64,000 nucleotides of DNA from Rhizophagus clarus (lineage: Eukaryota; Glomeromycota; Glomeromycetes; Glomerales; Glomeraceae): the NCBI GenBank assembly GCA_015698045.1, contig BLAL01000196.1, forward strand, positions 186,001-250,000, in the 5' to 3' direction. The position numbers and the translations under genes were made by a program. The stretch's first letter is position 1; each line of letters begins with the position of its first letter. This document shows, in pieces, positions 10,870 through 20,879 of the stretch. The notes beneath the pieces were generated by a model. That model saw nothing but the letters and a program-made list of their open reading frames with translations, made no database searches and had not been told where the DNA came from.

Positions 10870-11170
10870 TCCTAACGTGATCACGATTAAGAAAAGTGTG
10901 AGCAAACTTTTCTTAAAATTGTATTATAAATGACTGTAACTTTTTTATTAATTTATTGTAATAAAATACGTAATAAAATAAAAATATTAACAATAATAAT
11001 TATACTTTTAAACACTTTATAAAAAATTTATAAACTTGATAATGCATTCAATAAATAAGACAATAAAAATTTTTTAACTACATTAAACGAATTAAAAATT
11101 TCTAAAAAGAAAAATCTATAAAGAAAGTAAACTCTAAAAAATTTCTTAATACGTTATATAATATGAAATC
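10870..11170. other. Non-coding, AT-rich
   Basis: No open frame or repeat stands out. A short inverted pair, GATCACGATTAAGAAAAGT and ACTTTTCTTAAAATTG, lies at its start (about 10880-10925). Confidence 0.4.
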
Positions 11171-11437
11171 TAACATATTAAAATTTGTATCACATATCGG
11201 GTACCCGATATGTGTAAGATAGAACTGTGCCTGATATATATTAAATAACATATCGGTGACCAATAGTTTAGATATCAGGGTCTTGGTAATTAGGCATATT
11301 TTGAAGTGTAATAAATCGGGTACCCGATATGTAAAAATACCCGATATTTATCTGATTAGCCGCCGATATATAAGTCCCCGATATGTATCCGATAGAATTG
11401 ATTTTAACCAGTGAACTATTTTCTGGCCATTAACGAG

Positions 11438-11740
11438 TTATCCATAAAGACGAAGAATATAATGGAGGATTTGATTAATGTATTCTTTAGCTTCTTCTAT
11501 ATCGACTGGCATGAATGGAATATTTCGATAGTTTGCTATCTCATCTTTGAGAGTTGAAGTTGATCCCTCATCATTTCTCACAACTAGTTCATCACGAGTT
11601 GGAAGGCCTGACAAGTAATTCTCACTTTTATATCTGATTACCTGACCTGATGTTTTATCTTTTTCGACCTCTGGGCGAAAAAGAGCAGAGGTGTCGAGGA
11701 ACTCTGAAAGCGAGGATTGTTCGGTCATTTTTTTTCTCAA
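11438..11740 (-). CDS. Hypothetical protein, accessory cluster
   Basis: A 100-residue open frame with a polar, Ser/Thr/Glu-rich N-terminal half and a helical C-terminus. No domain is recognised. Its 3' end lies only 25 bp from the right terminus of the CACTGG element (11413), mirroring the gene whose start abuts the left terminus. It is divergent from the zinc-cluster gene that begins about 100-170 bp away. It may be a truncated part of a longer gene of the cluster; function unknown. Confidence 0.35.
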   Translation of the reverse strand: MRKKMTEQSSLSEFLDTSALFRPEVEKDKTSGQVIRYKSENYLSGLPTRDELVVRNDEGSTSTLKDEIANYRNIPFMPVDIEEAKEYINQILHYILRLYG

Positions 11741-11846
11741 GCAATTTACGATAATTTATAATTATACCAAATCTCAAGGTATATTATTCGCAAGAAAAAA
11801 GTTTAAAACGAAATTAATTATTCGAGATTATTAATCGATATACATA

Positions 11847-12159
11847 AATGGGAGGCGGAAAAAAGGTGCGATCCTAGAATTTTTATTATTGTCCATATAT
11901 TCTTAGGACTGACAAAGTGTGTAATCAGAGATGCTATAATCCTAAAGGATGTAAAGTCAATCGGAATTCAAGGCAAGTTGCTTGCAAAGAAAGCGGATGT
12001 AAAGATATGACAAGATCTAAATATGACTATTGCGATACACATGCAAAAAAACATAGATCGAAAGAACAGTACCATCGGAAAAAGCAGGCTAAGATAGCTT
12101 CAGCGGAGATATTGGTAGGTAATTTAGAGGTAAACGAAAATGATATAACTTGTCATTAG
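11847..12159 (+). CDS. Small Cys/His-rich putative zinc-binding protein (accessory cluster)
   Basis: The clear coding part runs from about 11911 to 12159. It has a dense set of potential metal ligands: C-x3-C-x4-C, then C-x4-C followed by Y-x-Y-C-x2-H, and a strongly basic His/Arg/Lys tail (HAKKHRSKEQYHRKKQ). The spacing suggests one or two compact zinc-binding units, probably nucleic-acid-binding. A short upstream exon (ATG at 11847, donor-like GTGCGA after 11864) is possible but its phase does not fit simply, so the true start is uncertain. The gene lies upstream of, and on the same strand as, the recombinase-like gene and could be its partner in one mobile element. Confidence 0.45.
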
Positions 12160-12640
12160 TGTCACTAGAAAAAAAAGCTTGTGACAGAAACTTGTGACGC
12201 AGATGATAGGCTCTTTAGGAATTCTAGGCCGAAAGAAAGTTTTCTTGATGAGTGTCACAGGTGGCATAGGCGTCACTGGAAAAATTGGACTTCTTTACTT
12301 TTTATTTTTTTTTATCTATGGGTATAGTAAAAATATAGCATACATATAACATATATATAGCATACCGATAGACATACCATACTGATAGATATACCATAGA
12401 AAAAAAAAATCAATTTTCCCTAGAATTTATTACTCTTTTATTTGTGACACTAGTGACAGTAATTTAGAAAGGAATAAAATAGCCTAATAATCTCAAAAAG
12501 CATAATGAACATGTCACAGGTTGCAACACAGGTTAGTATATGAAACTTATGATACTAGTGACGCTCAAAAAATAGCATACAAATGACATACAAATGACAT
12601 ACAAATAGCATACATATGTAGCAAAGAGCAGATAGAGGCT
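12160..12640. other. Spacer with GTGACA and CATACAAATG repeats
   Basis: The spacer between the zinc-cluster and recombinase-like genes contains many copies of TGTCAC/GTGACA, including the near-palindrome TGTGACACTAGTGACA near 12440. Two short tandem tracts follow (words like AGCATACATATAACATAT at 12336-12400 and GACATACAAAT repeated at 12583-12620). Such motifs could be recombinase- or regulator-binding sites; that role is inferred only from position and symmetry. Confidence 0.45.
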
Positions 12641-12643
12641 CTC

Positions 12644-13660
12644 GTGCCAGATCAGAGAAATAAGATATATTCTGTCAGGAAAAGGGCCCAAGAAGTTGCT
12701 AAAAGCAGAGATAAGTGGGATATTTTTATTAATACTTTATCTTTGGGACCAAAAGGAAATAAGGATGGAGTAATTGATGATAAGGAAATAGTTGCTTCTA
12801 GCTCAAACCAATCACAATTTCGTAAGCATTTAGCAGAGTACGGGGCAGATCCTGAACTTATTGATCGCTATGCCATGGATTCGAAGACCACTATAGCTTC
12901 CAACAAAATCTAGCAAAAGCAGACTGAGAAGCGCTTGGCTGATCCAGATAGAACTCCAGAACATTTTATCTTTGAGAAAGTGCATAGGAGACTCCAGAAT
13001 ATCAATACTTCTAAAATTCCCTCTATGCAGGATTTCGCGGATGTGATAGTGATGCTGAGCATGAGGCCTGCTGAAGTAACATCTCTTCAGATTATTAATT
13101 ACAAACCAGATTCTGAAGATCTGCTAGCGTGATATAAAGCTGGTTATTCTTGGTATTGCACTGGATGTCACAAACAAAGAGATAAACAGATGCCTATGCG
13201 CTTACTCTCTATGGAAAAGGATTCAGAACGTGCTAGGGAATTACTTACCTGGATTCAAGACGCTATTAAGGCTGGGAAGTTGCGTGATCCAGTTTATACT
13301 GAAACTGGAAAGTGTAATAATATGCCATTTACCAAATTCATAAAGAGTTTAAAAACTAATCAGGACAAAGATGAGATTACCCCAAGCTTCTAAGAAAAAT
13401 AGGAGCTAAACACGCCTCGATGGTTCATGCCAGTCCAAATTCAACCCCTTAACATCTTGACAATCTTTCAGAAATCGCATTAAGATATAAAATTAATCAT
13501 TTTGATGCGGGGAAACATTACACTTTAGGTGATCCAGAATCGAAGGAGCCCATATCTGATTCTGAAAATACACCAAGCCTGGTACCTCAGCTTAAAAATG
13601 ATGATTATAATCCTTTCAAGGAACAGATAGCAGAAATAGATTCAATGTTAGTTGATTTCT
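12644..13660 (+). pseudogene. Tyrosine-recombinase-like gene, broken (accessory element fossil)
   Basis: Pieces along this stretch resemble the C-terminal half of a tyrosine recombinase/integrase. About 13058-13090 encodes MLSMRPAEVTSL, like the box I Arg region. Around 13395-13425 there is a LRKIGAKHA-like helix like the box II region, and near 13510-13530 the sequence DAGKHYTLGD offers a candidate catalytic Tyr. The copy is broken at several points and is treated as a fossil. Fungal elements with such enzymes include Cryptons and DIRS-type elements; virus-derived origin is also possible. It ends the accessory cluster that begins near 3.8 kb and could have been the cluster's mobilising enzyme. 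Confidence 0.5.
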
Positions 13661-13974
13661 AAAATTATGTAATTAATATATTATTCGAGATCCTACCAAA
13701 ATGGGGCAGGATTTTTTTTAGACCGATCCTACCAAACTGGAACAACCTCAACTATGGCAACCAAAAGAGTCATAGAGTGAAAAAACCAACTTTACTCCTA
13801 TACAATTGTTAAAAGACTCCAGAATGGAAAAACAAACCTCTACCCTATTTAGTGACCAAACAGTCACAGACCAGTGAAAACAGATAGGTAGCAATAAAGC
13901 ATCAGAAGGGGCATAGACACGTAAAAATAAGTAAGTAGGCATTAATATCTATAAGTAGGCATCACTATGGTGTA

Positions 13975-14034
13975 AGTAGATAGATTAAGTAGACATCACT
14001 ATAATTATAGTGATGTCTATTTAATCTATCTACT
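13975..14034. repeat. 60-bp near-perfect palindrome
   Basis: The arms 13975-14004 and 14005-14034 are reverse complements with a single mismatch (13989 against 14020) and no loop: the centre is ATAATTAT. Words from one arm (AGTAGGCATCACTA) recur imperfectly just upstream at 13952-13967. The structure can extrude as a cruciform. It may be two joined ends of a lost transposon. Confidence 0.85.
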
Positions 14035-14470
14035 ATCTGAAAAAAAGCCCAGGAGATTAAGAAGAAATCCAAGAAGAACCTCAGGATAAAATCTGACTAA
14101 AGGAAAGAAAAAGGTTTGATTAGTTGTTGTAAAGGAAATAGATTTCCAAAATTCTAAAAAATCTAAAACTTACCATTTATTAAAGCATCAAAAAACCTAC
14201 AAAAAAAAAGAAGAAAATAATTAATCAACAAGAAATAAAAAAATAATAAATAAATCCAAGAACATAATGTGTTAAAGGCCAAAGTTCGAAACGTTAAAGG
14301 TAAAGGAAGAGTAGAAAAAAGAGTATAAGATTAGAAATGTCACGATAAACAAATAAATAATTTGTGAAATGTTATGTAAATTTTTTTAAATAAAAATTAC
14401 CAGGTTAAATCACTCTGGTTAAATCACCACAAGTTAAAATTAGTTTTATACTAATAATAATACTAAGATT
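14035..14470. other. Non-coding, AT-rich
   Basis: No gene, RNA or strong repeat recognised. The words AAATCACTCTGGTTAAATCACC near 14406-14430 form a short direct duplication. Confidence 0.4.
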
Positions 14471-14812
14471 TAAACATTAAAAGATTAATTTAAATTAATA
14501 AAAAAATATTATATTTAACTAGTTTTTTAATTAAAAAAACCATTTATAATATCCAAATAGATATAATATTATTTTAATAAATAAAAAATTTTTTATTAAT
14601 GTTTTTATTAAAAACTTAAAAAATTATTAAACAGTATATCAATTTATATTATTTTGTATTAGATATATTAAATAGTATTTTTTAATATAAAATAATAGTA
14701 TTTGTGTAAAAAAAAATTTTACTTTTTATTAAAATAAAAAAAATCAATTTCATAAACTTTTTACAAATTTTGTAATACAATATTATTTTATGGGTTTTGT
14801 AATTCAACACTA

Positions 14813-14936
14813 TGGCGATTAGGGAATTTTAATTGTCTCCAAAATCTTTGATCGATTAATTGATTATTTTATAAAGAGTATAATCAATTAAACTTGATCA
14901 ATCATGTTTGATCAACCAATTTAATTGTAATCGCCA
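14813..14936. mobile_element. MITE-like unit with TA flanks
   Basis: The ends TGGCGATTA and TAATCGCCA are perfect inverted repeats, extending imperfectly into GGGAATTTTAATTG and CCAATTTAATTGTA. It is flanked by TA on both sides, as expected for Tc1/mariner-type insertion. Alternatively, ATGGCGAT here and ATGGCAAT at 15304 could be an 8-bp target duplication of a larger hAT-like insertion whose inner start would be TAGGG; both readings fit part of the data. Confidence 0.5.
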
Positions 14937-15169
14937 TATTAAATTTAGTTTGATAATTGATAATTATATTATAAAAAAATTTATTATGAAAGTTTATCAT
15001 TTGTTATTTTATTATGTATTTTCAAAATAAATTATTCTTAGTTTATTCAAATAGAAAAAAAGTAATTCTCTTACAGCTTCTGGCAAAAAGTTTTTAATAT
15101 TAATAATATTATAAAAATCTGTCTGCATACTAAAATTAGAATTTTTTAATCAATTAAATAGAAGTTATC

Positions 15170-15300
15170 ATATGGTTATTAATTGATTGTATTGATTGAT
15201 TATATATTTGATCGATTATAATTAATCAGATTCTAAATTTTATGATTGATTAATTGATTGATCGATCAATAATCGATCATAATCAATATAATTAAATTTT
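15170..15300. repeat. Cluster of GATCAATTGATT-like palindromes
   Basis: Overlapping copies of TTAATTGATTGATCGATCAA and of ATCGATCATAATCAAT make a self-complementary AT-rich cluster, related to sequence at 14850-14920. Probably the inside of the nested repeat elements described here; non-coding. Confidence 0.5.
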
Positions 15301-15303
15301 TTA

Positions 15304-15722
15304 ATGGCAATACATCACAGTATCACATGATATGCTAATCATTTTCTTTTTAGAAATTTTATGTAACTAACCTGCATATAAAATCTTCATTTTTTGTAAG
15401 ATGCAAAATTTCCTTTTTTGGAATTTTGTATAATATTATGTAATTTGACCAGAATTACAGAATGTAGCTGGAATTAACTATGTGACGAATAAGATGACAA
15501 TTAAGATTTTTTCACTGAAAAAAATTCTGTCCAAATAATACTTAATGATTTTTAAAAGCTGGGGAGTGTGATGCAGTGTGATATTTTAAACATTACATAA
15601 AATTTCAAAAAAAGGAAATTTTGCATTTCACAAAAAATAAAAATTTTGTATGCAGGTTAGTTACATAAAATTTCTAAAAGGAAATGATTAGTATGTCTGT
15701 AATACTGGTGATGCAACGCCAT
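15304..15722. mobile_element. Foldback (long-TIR) MITE
   Basis: Inverted repeats of about 130 bp face each other: 15304-15436 and 15588-15722. Shared words include AGAAATTTTATGTAACTAAC, CTGCATAYAAAAT and TGCAAAATTTCCTTTTTT; by eye the arms agree at well over 80 percent. Ends read ATGGCAATACATCAC and, in reverse complement, ATGGCGTTGCATCAC. The 150-bp centre has no open frame. The transcript would fold into a long hairpin, a possible source of small RNAs. Confidence 0.75.
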
Positions 15723-15735
15723 GGCATTGAATTAC

Positions 15736-16152
15736 TTTTTTTTTGGTGTTGAAGCTGTACTATTATTTATTAAGTAAGATAGGATTACAACTATAATTGT
15801 CTCTAACTTGTTATGAGTACTCCCAGTTCTAAGACCAGTCTAATCATCCACTGAAACAAAAATTAAAAAATTAATAAACTAACTATTAATTAAAATCATA
15901 TATAAAACTTAACAATCAATAAACTAAATAAAAATTAAAAACAACAAAATTAATAAAAATAAATAACAAACATAAAAACTAAATATAAATTAAACTAAAC
16001 TATCAACCAAAATATAAATTCAACCACTCTATAAAAATAACCCCATAAAACCTATAATATTAAATTAAAACTTGTTGAAGTAAAACCTTGAACTGAGGCT
16101 TAGTATGCATAGTCAGTAGCTAAAAGTCTATTTGAAACATTTTGACATAGCG
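15736..16152 (-). mobile_element. Retroposon-like insertion with terminal T9 (poly-A on minus strand)
   Basis: The sequence starts at a run of nine T and is bounded by GCATTGAATTAC (15724-15735) and GCGTTGAATTAC (16153-16164), a probable 12-bp target duplication with one mismatch. Read on the minus strand, its last ~70 bp before the poly-A (CCTATCTTACTTAATAAATA) resembles the 3' ends of the elements at 21493 and 63421. The centre is A-rich on the plus strand and non-coding. Confidence 0.55.
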
Positions 16153-16399
16153 TTGAATTACAAAATCCTTATTTTATATATAATTTTATTTATTTGATGC
16201 TACTATTTTGTATTAAAAAATATTGTTTAATATACCCAATATAAAATGATTAGCATATTATTTAATAATTTAATTAAATAATTTTAATAAAATTTATAAA
16301 TAATAAAAAATCTAGTATAATAATTAATTTTTTTTAATTTAAAAAAGTTATTTTATTAAATTATAATTAAAATAAAATAGTTAAAATCAAAAAATTTTT

Positions 16400-17733
16400 T
16401 TTTTTTATAAAAATTAATTTTTACAATTTATAAAAATTACTAATCTAAATAACTATCTTTTTAAATTTAGTAAATCTTTTTCATTTTATAAAATTATATA
16501 TATCTTTGTTATTTAAATTATATTTTACCTTTACTTTTATGTTATATTTTAAAAAAAATAAAGTTTTAGAGAAGAACTATTTTCTATCAATTTATAAATC
16601 AAATTTTCATAAAAAAAAAATTTTTTTATTTTGCTATAAAACCAGATTTTCTACTTATAAAACCAGTAAAATAAGTGAAAAAAATAGACTCTTTGCACTA
16701 AACTACTCTTACAAAAAAAATTATACTACTAATAACTGAGTTTATATTTAAGTTCAGTTTTATAAAAACAATGCAGACATACTGGCAAAAAGTTTCTTAC
16801 TATAGTTGAGTCTGTTTATTGATAAATATGTTAAATATATATTAACTACTACCCTAATAAAATATTTACAAAATTATTTAAATTGATATGATTTTTTTTT
16901 TTATGATAGTTTTTTGGACTTTTCTTTTGAAAATTTTTTTTTAAAGCTTCTTTAATATAGAAATATTTAGTCTTTTATATAATTACAATAAACTATATCT
17001 AATAAAAAAGATTTTTAAGATTTCTTATACCAATCAGATTCTATGAATTTTGATGATATATTAGAGAATAACCAATTAATTACATAAAAATTTTACTTAC
17101 TATATTTTTATTTAAGATGCAGAAAAGATTTGCTAAAAAGAAATTGAAGAAATAATAACATAATTTTTAAAAAATCTGGATAAACAAGAAAACAACCCAT
17201 TTTTAGTTTCTAGTAGTAAATTTTTTATATTATTATTCTCAGAACTGAAAGTTACTTTTCAATCTGTTATATTACCATAAATTCCTAAAATATTTATAAA
17301 GAAAAGTAATCTTACTTTTATATAATCTAACAATAGAATTACTTTAGAAAAAAAACATAAATAATAGGATGAAATGGCTAATAAAAATTCTATAAATTAT
17401 AAAAATGTTATTATCACCAGTTATTACCCTTTAAATAAAGAATAAGTATAACTTTTAGATTTAATAGTTTATAATATACCAGTAAAATAAAATAAGTATA
17501 AACTTCTTATTAGTTTAAATATTTTAAGTAAAGTAATATCAGTCAGTATAAGGATATACAAGAAATATTAATCTGTAAGGATTAAACTAATACTTAATCA
17601 TGAATGCTTAAAATCTTATAATGGAGGGATTTGAATTTTAGCCTTCAATTAGTATTTTACTGGTTAAATAATTTTTAGCATTTTAAAATTTTTCAGAATA
17701 AAAGCAAAAAGAAAAATTTCAAATTGTCATATA
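16400..17733. other. Gene-empty AT-rich tract
   Basis: No supported gene. The longest frame (16506-16739) is an AT-composition artefact. No structured repeat was recognised apart from homopolymer runs. Confidence 0.5.
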
Positions 17734-19535
17734 CAGTTATACCTCAATATAACAAAGTAAGTGTTTAGGCTGATTGGGCCTTTATTATAAAAAATTTGTT
17801 AATGTTATAACAAATTATTTGGTATAGTATAATGAATTATCTGGTATAAAGGTATGATCATATGACTTGCTGATCTATTAGATAATCTGAATATCTGATC
17901 TAGAAAAAAAATTTATTTTTTTTTTTTTTTATAGTGTTACTAGACAAAAAATATAACTGGATTTTTGGAATTAAGATAAAAGGGGGTTTGGAAAAAGTGT
18001 TTTTCAATAGGTTTTCTAATTATTTATTTTTTTTTTTTTTTATAGTGTTGCCAGACGAAAAACATAACTGAACTTATGAAATTAAGATAAGGAAGATTGA
18101 TGGAGTGTTTTTTTAATTATTTAATTTTTTTTTTCTTTTTTATAATGTTGCTAGACAAAAAGCATGACCAGACTTTTAAAATTAAGATAAGAGGGATTTG
18201 GAGAAGATGATTTTTAGTATTTTTTCTAATTATTTATTTTTTTTCTTTTTTGTAATATTATCAGATAAAAAATATAATCAGATTTTTGGAATTAAGGTAA
18301 GGAATGTTGATGGAGTGTTTTTTGTCATTATTTTTAATTATTTAATTTTTTTTTTCTTTTTTATAATGTTGCTAAACAAAAAGCATGACCAGACTTTTAA
18401 AATTAAGATAAGAGGAATTTGGAAAAGATGATTTTTAGTATTTTTTCTAATTATTTATTTTTTTTCTTTTTGTAATATTATCAGATAAAAAATATAATCA
18501 GATTTTTGGAATTAAGGTAAAGAAGGTTGGAGAAAGTGTTTTTCATCATTATTTTTAATTATTTAATTTTTTTTTTTTTGTAATATTGCTAGACAAAAAA
18601 TATGACCAGACTTTTAGAATTAAGGTAAGGGGTTTGAAAAAGATGTTTTTCTGTGTTTTTTCTAATTATTTATTTTTTTTTCTTTTTTATAGTATTGCCA
18701 GACAAAAAACATGATTAGACTTATAGAATTAAGGTAAAGGAGATTGAAAGAAGTGTTTTTTGTCATTATTTCTAATTAAATTATTTAATTTTTTTTTTTT
18801 TGTAGTGTTGCTAGACAAAAAACATAACCAGACTTTTGGAATTAGGGTGAGGAAGATTAAGGGAAGTATTTTTTGTTATTATTTCTAATTTATCAAGTTA
18901 TTTAAGTTTTTTCTTCTTTTTTATAGTGTTACCAGATGAAAAGCATAACCAGACTTTTGGAATTAAGGTAAAAAAGATTGGAAGAAGTGATTTTCATCAT
19001 TATTTCTAATTAATCAAGTTATTTAAGTTTTTTTTTTCTTTTTTATAGTATTGCTAGACAAAAATATGATTAGACTTTTAGAATCAAGGTAAGAAAGGGC
19101 TGGTAGAGGTGTTATTATTATTTTTTTTAAAAAACTTCCTACTTTTATTTTTATAGGAATATTAGATAGAGTTAACTCTAATGCGTAAATGCAAAGCTAA
19201 TGAAATTGATGATAAAATTTAATATTTTAATATTATTAAAATATATTGTGTATTTCATATATTGTGTATTTAAAAAAAATTATCTTTTTATTAAATGATC
19301 ATAAGGCTGTTGATATATTAGTAATTTTCTTATAAAAAAAATTTGTTATAAAAAGGGTCATTTTTATATATGTTGTTTTGTAACTTTACTTTGTATAATA
19401 GTATACAACCCATAATTAATAAAATTTGGTTAATCAAGGATTTTTTCATATGTTAATATCTGTCTCACACACATTAACAATTTGTTATATAGTATTCTTC
19501 ATTATATCAAAATTTGCTGTAGAGAAGGATGACTG
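17734..19535. mobile_element. Pogo/Tc1-mariner-like non-autonomous element
   Basis: The left end CAGTTATACCTCAATATAAC and the right end (reverse complement) CAGTCATCCTTCTCTACAGC are imperfect inverted repeats of the pogo/Tigger style (CAG start, then ...ATACCTC...). Each is flanked by TA (17732-17733 and 19536-19537), the target of this superfamily. Words such as ATAACAAATT recur in both subterminal regions. No transposase is encoded; most of the interior is the exon-like tandem array at 17925-19110. Confidence 0.65.
17925..19110 (+). repeat. Tandem array of 11 exon-like units with splice-site motifs (array 2)
   Basis: Eleven units, period about 95-125 bp. Each has an 8-14 nt T tract ending in TATAG or a variant (TGTAG, TATAAT), a core close to TGTTGCTAGACAAAAAACAT plus AACCAGACTTTTGGAATTAAG, then GTAAG, GTAAA or ATAAG. 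The first unit's core is at about 17934-17974, the last at about 19049-19092. A higher-order duplication of about 220 bp makes units 3-4 (18130-18345) match units 5-6 (18350-18560) more closely. Cores are about 41 nt, not a multiple of three, so serial inclusion would not keep a frame. Core similarity with array 1 (10420-10865) is clear (TTGCYRGAC ... ACCRGACTT ... GTAAG). Confidence 0.8.
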
Positions 19536-19536
19536 T

Positions 19537-20035
19537 ATAATATTTCAGACTTCATGATAAATGCCTCCCTTTATTTCAATAGATAACTACATCAATTTTT
19601 AATAGACAGTGATATTAAATTTTTTAAAATCATTCAAAAGCTGATAAATTGAAAAAGTTAACTTCATACCTCTTAACTTTAGAATAATGAAAATATCTTT
19701 TGGCATTATTATTTTATTTTTAACTTCAATTTCAGAAATAAGAAATCTACTCAATTTAACAATACAGATAAATTATATAACTTCCATTGATTTAATAAAT
19801 CAAAATATACTAACCTTAATAATAGGAATATTAACTGCAATAAGAATTAAAATAATTCTAATAATTCTCTAAATTCTGGCCAATTTAATAAGAATTTAAA
19901 CCTAAAATAAAACATTTTATAGCTGAATTGAAAATTTTATTGAAATAATTTATTTAGTTTAATTCTGTAAAATTGGTAAAAATATTCACTATTCAGGTAT
20001 TTTACAATTAAAAAAAAAACTGAAAATATGATTAT
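19537..20035. other. Gene-empty AT-rich tract
   Basis: The 61-codon frame at 19687-19872 is Ile/Leu-rich, has no homologue I recognise and fits composition alone. No repeat seen. Confidence 0.4.
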
Positions 20036-20039
20036 TTAG

Positions 20040-20690
20040 TATCATAATAATATCATCATGTTGTTTTAGGTTAGCATCTGGATTCTGGAAAGAGAGGTGT
20101 TTAAATAATTTACCAGGTATAATCATATCTTTAAATTTTGCGAACTAATATCATAATCCTGCCAAATACTTATCAATTCATATTTTTAATAAGTTTCAAT
20201 ATAATATCAATATCATGATAATATCATTATGTTGTTTATATTAACCATCTAGATAGAGAAATGCAAAACAAACATTTTTTTTTATAAGAATAAATTTCTT
20301 TTATTTTATTTATTTTTTTTTAACAACGTTATAACATTTTTTCTGTTTTTCTTTTTTTTGTAGGTTTAAAATGTTTCAGCTTAAATTAATCAGGTATGAT
20401 CATATCTTTAATTTCGCAAAACTTATATTATACTTATCAATTTAACATTTTTAATGTTTTAATATAATTATTAGTATCATAATAATATCTTTATTAACCA
20501 TCTAAAGAGAGAAATATATTTAAGTAATTTACCAAATACAATTATATCTTTAATTTCGCAGAATTTGCATTGTGATCTAAATATTTATTAATTCACATTT
20601 TTTTAACAAGTTGCGATATAATATTAGAGTTATACTGATATCATTATGTTATTTTATGTTATCCAGTAAGAAGAATATTCTTCCTTTAAT
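20040..20690. repeat. Degenerate ~170-200-bp tandem repeat
   Basis: Three copies start near 20107, 20388 and 20530 with WTTACCARRTAYRATYATAT, followed by CTTTAATTTCGC, ACTTATCAATT, TATAATATYA and ATCATTATGTTRTTTTA. Copies are strongly diverged by small indels. Non-coding. Confidence 0.6.
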
Positions 20691-20879
20691 TACTATAATT
20701 CACAATATTATAATTGCATATTATAATAAATAAAATTAATTCAAGCTAATTAAAATTGATTTTAATTTATTAAATGTATCTATTAAGTTTTATTATTCAT
20801 CTTGATACTGTTTAAATATCATTCTGATATTTGAATAAATATTTAGCAATCTTAATAATATTATAATAATATAATTATA

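Larger units (their letters stand above)
6788..11413. mobile_element. 4.6 kb DNA transposon with CACTGG terminal inverted repeats
   Basis: The left end reads CACTGGTTAAAATCAATGC; the right end, in reverse complement, reads CACTGGTTAAAATCAATTC. The match continues through CTATCGG and on for about 37 bp with three mismatches. Inside both ends (6804-7160 and 11170-11390) are many copies of the palindromic word GGTACCCGATATGTACC and relatives. The interior holds a Myb/SANT-like gene (9112-9718), tandem repeats and no recognised transposase, so it is probably non-autonomous or decayed. Flanking bases (ATG left, AAC right) do not form a target duplication. The element interrupts a cluster of small accessory genes. 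CACTG ends suggest CACTA-like (EnSpm/CMC) kin, but without a transposase this is a guess. Confidence 0.7.
14480..16400. mobile_element. Large degenerate inverted-repeat element with nested insertions
   Basis: The left arm (about 14480-14810) and the right arm (about 16153-16400, reverse complement) share a colinear set of words: TTTTGTAATTCAACRCTA at the inner edge, TATATTAAAYARTATTTTTTAAT about 110 bp outward, and AT-rich blocks further out. The arms are diverged and their outer limits are not sharp. Between them lie a 124-bp MITE-like unit (14813-14936), a foldback element (15304-15722) and a retroposon-like insert (15736-16152). No transposase gene is visible. Confidence 0.5.

Noticed and set aside
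13748-13942. Minus-strand 64-codon frame
   Set aside because: Lies in non-coding sequence next to the palindrome, no similarity recognised.
16506-16739. 77-codon open frame in AT-rich DNA
   Set aside because: Composition is Phe/Lys/Tyr/Asn as expected from AT bias; no domain, no exon neighbours.
18198-18431. 77-codon frame with a repeated DKKYNQIFGIKVR-like motif
   Set aside because: It is a chance reading through two units of the tandem array and its T tracts; the repeat explains it.
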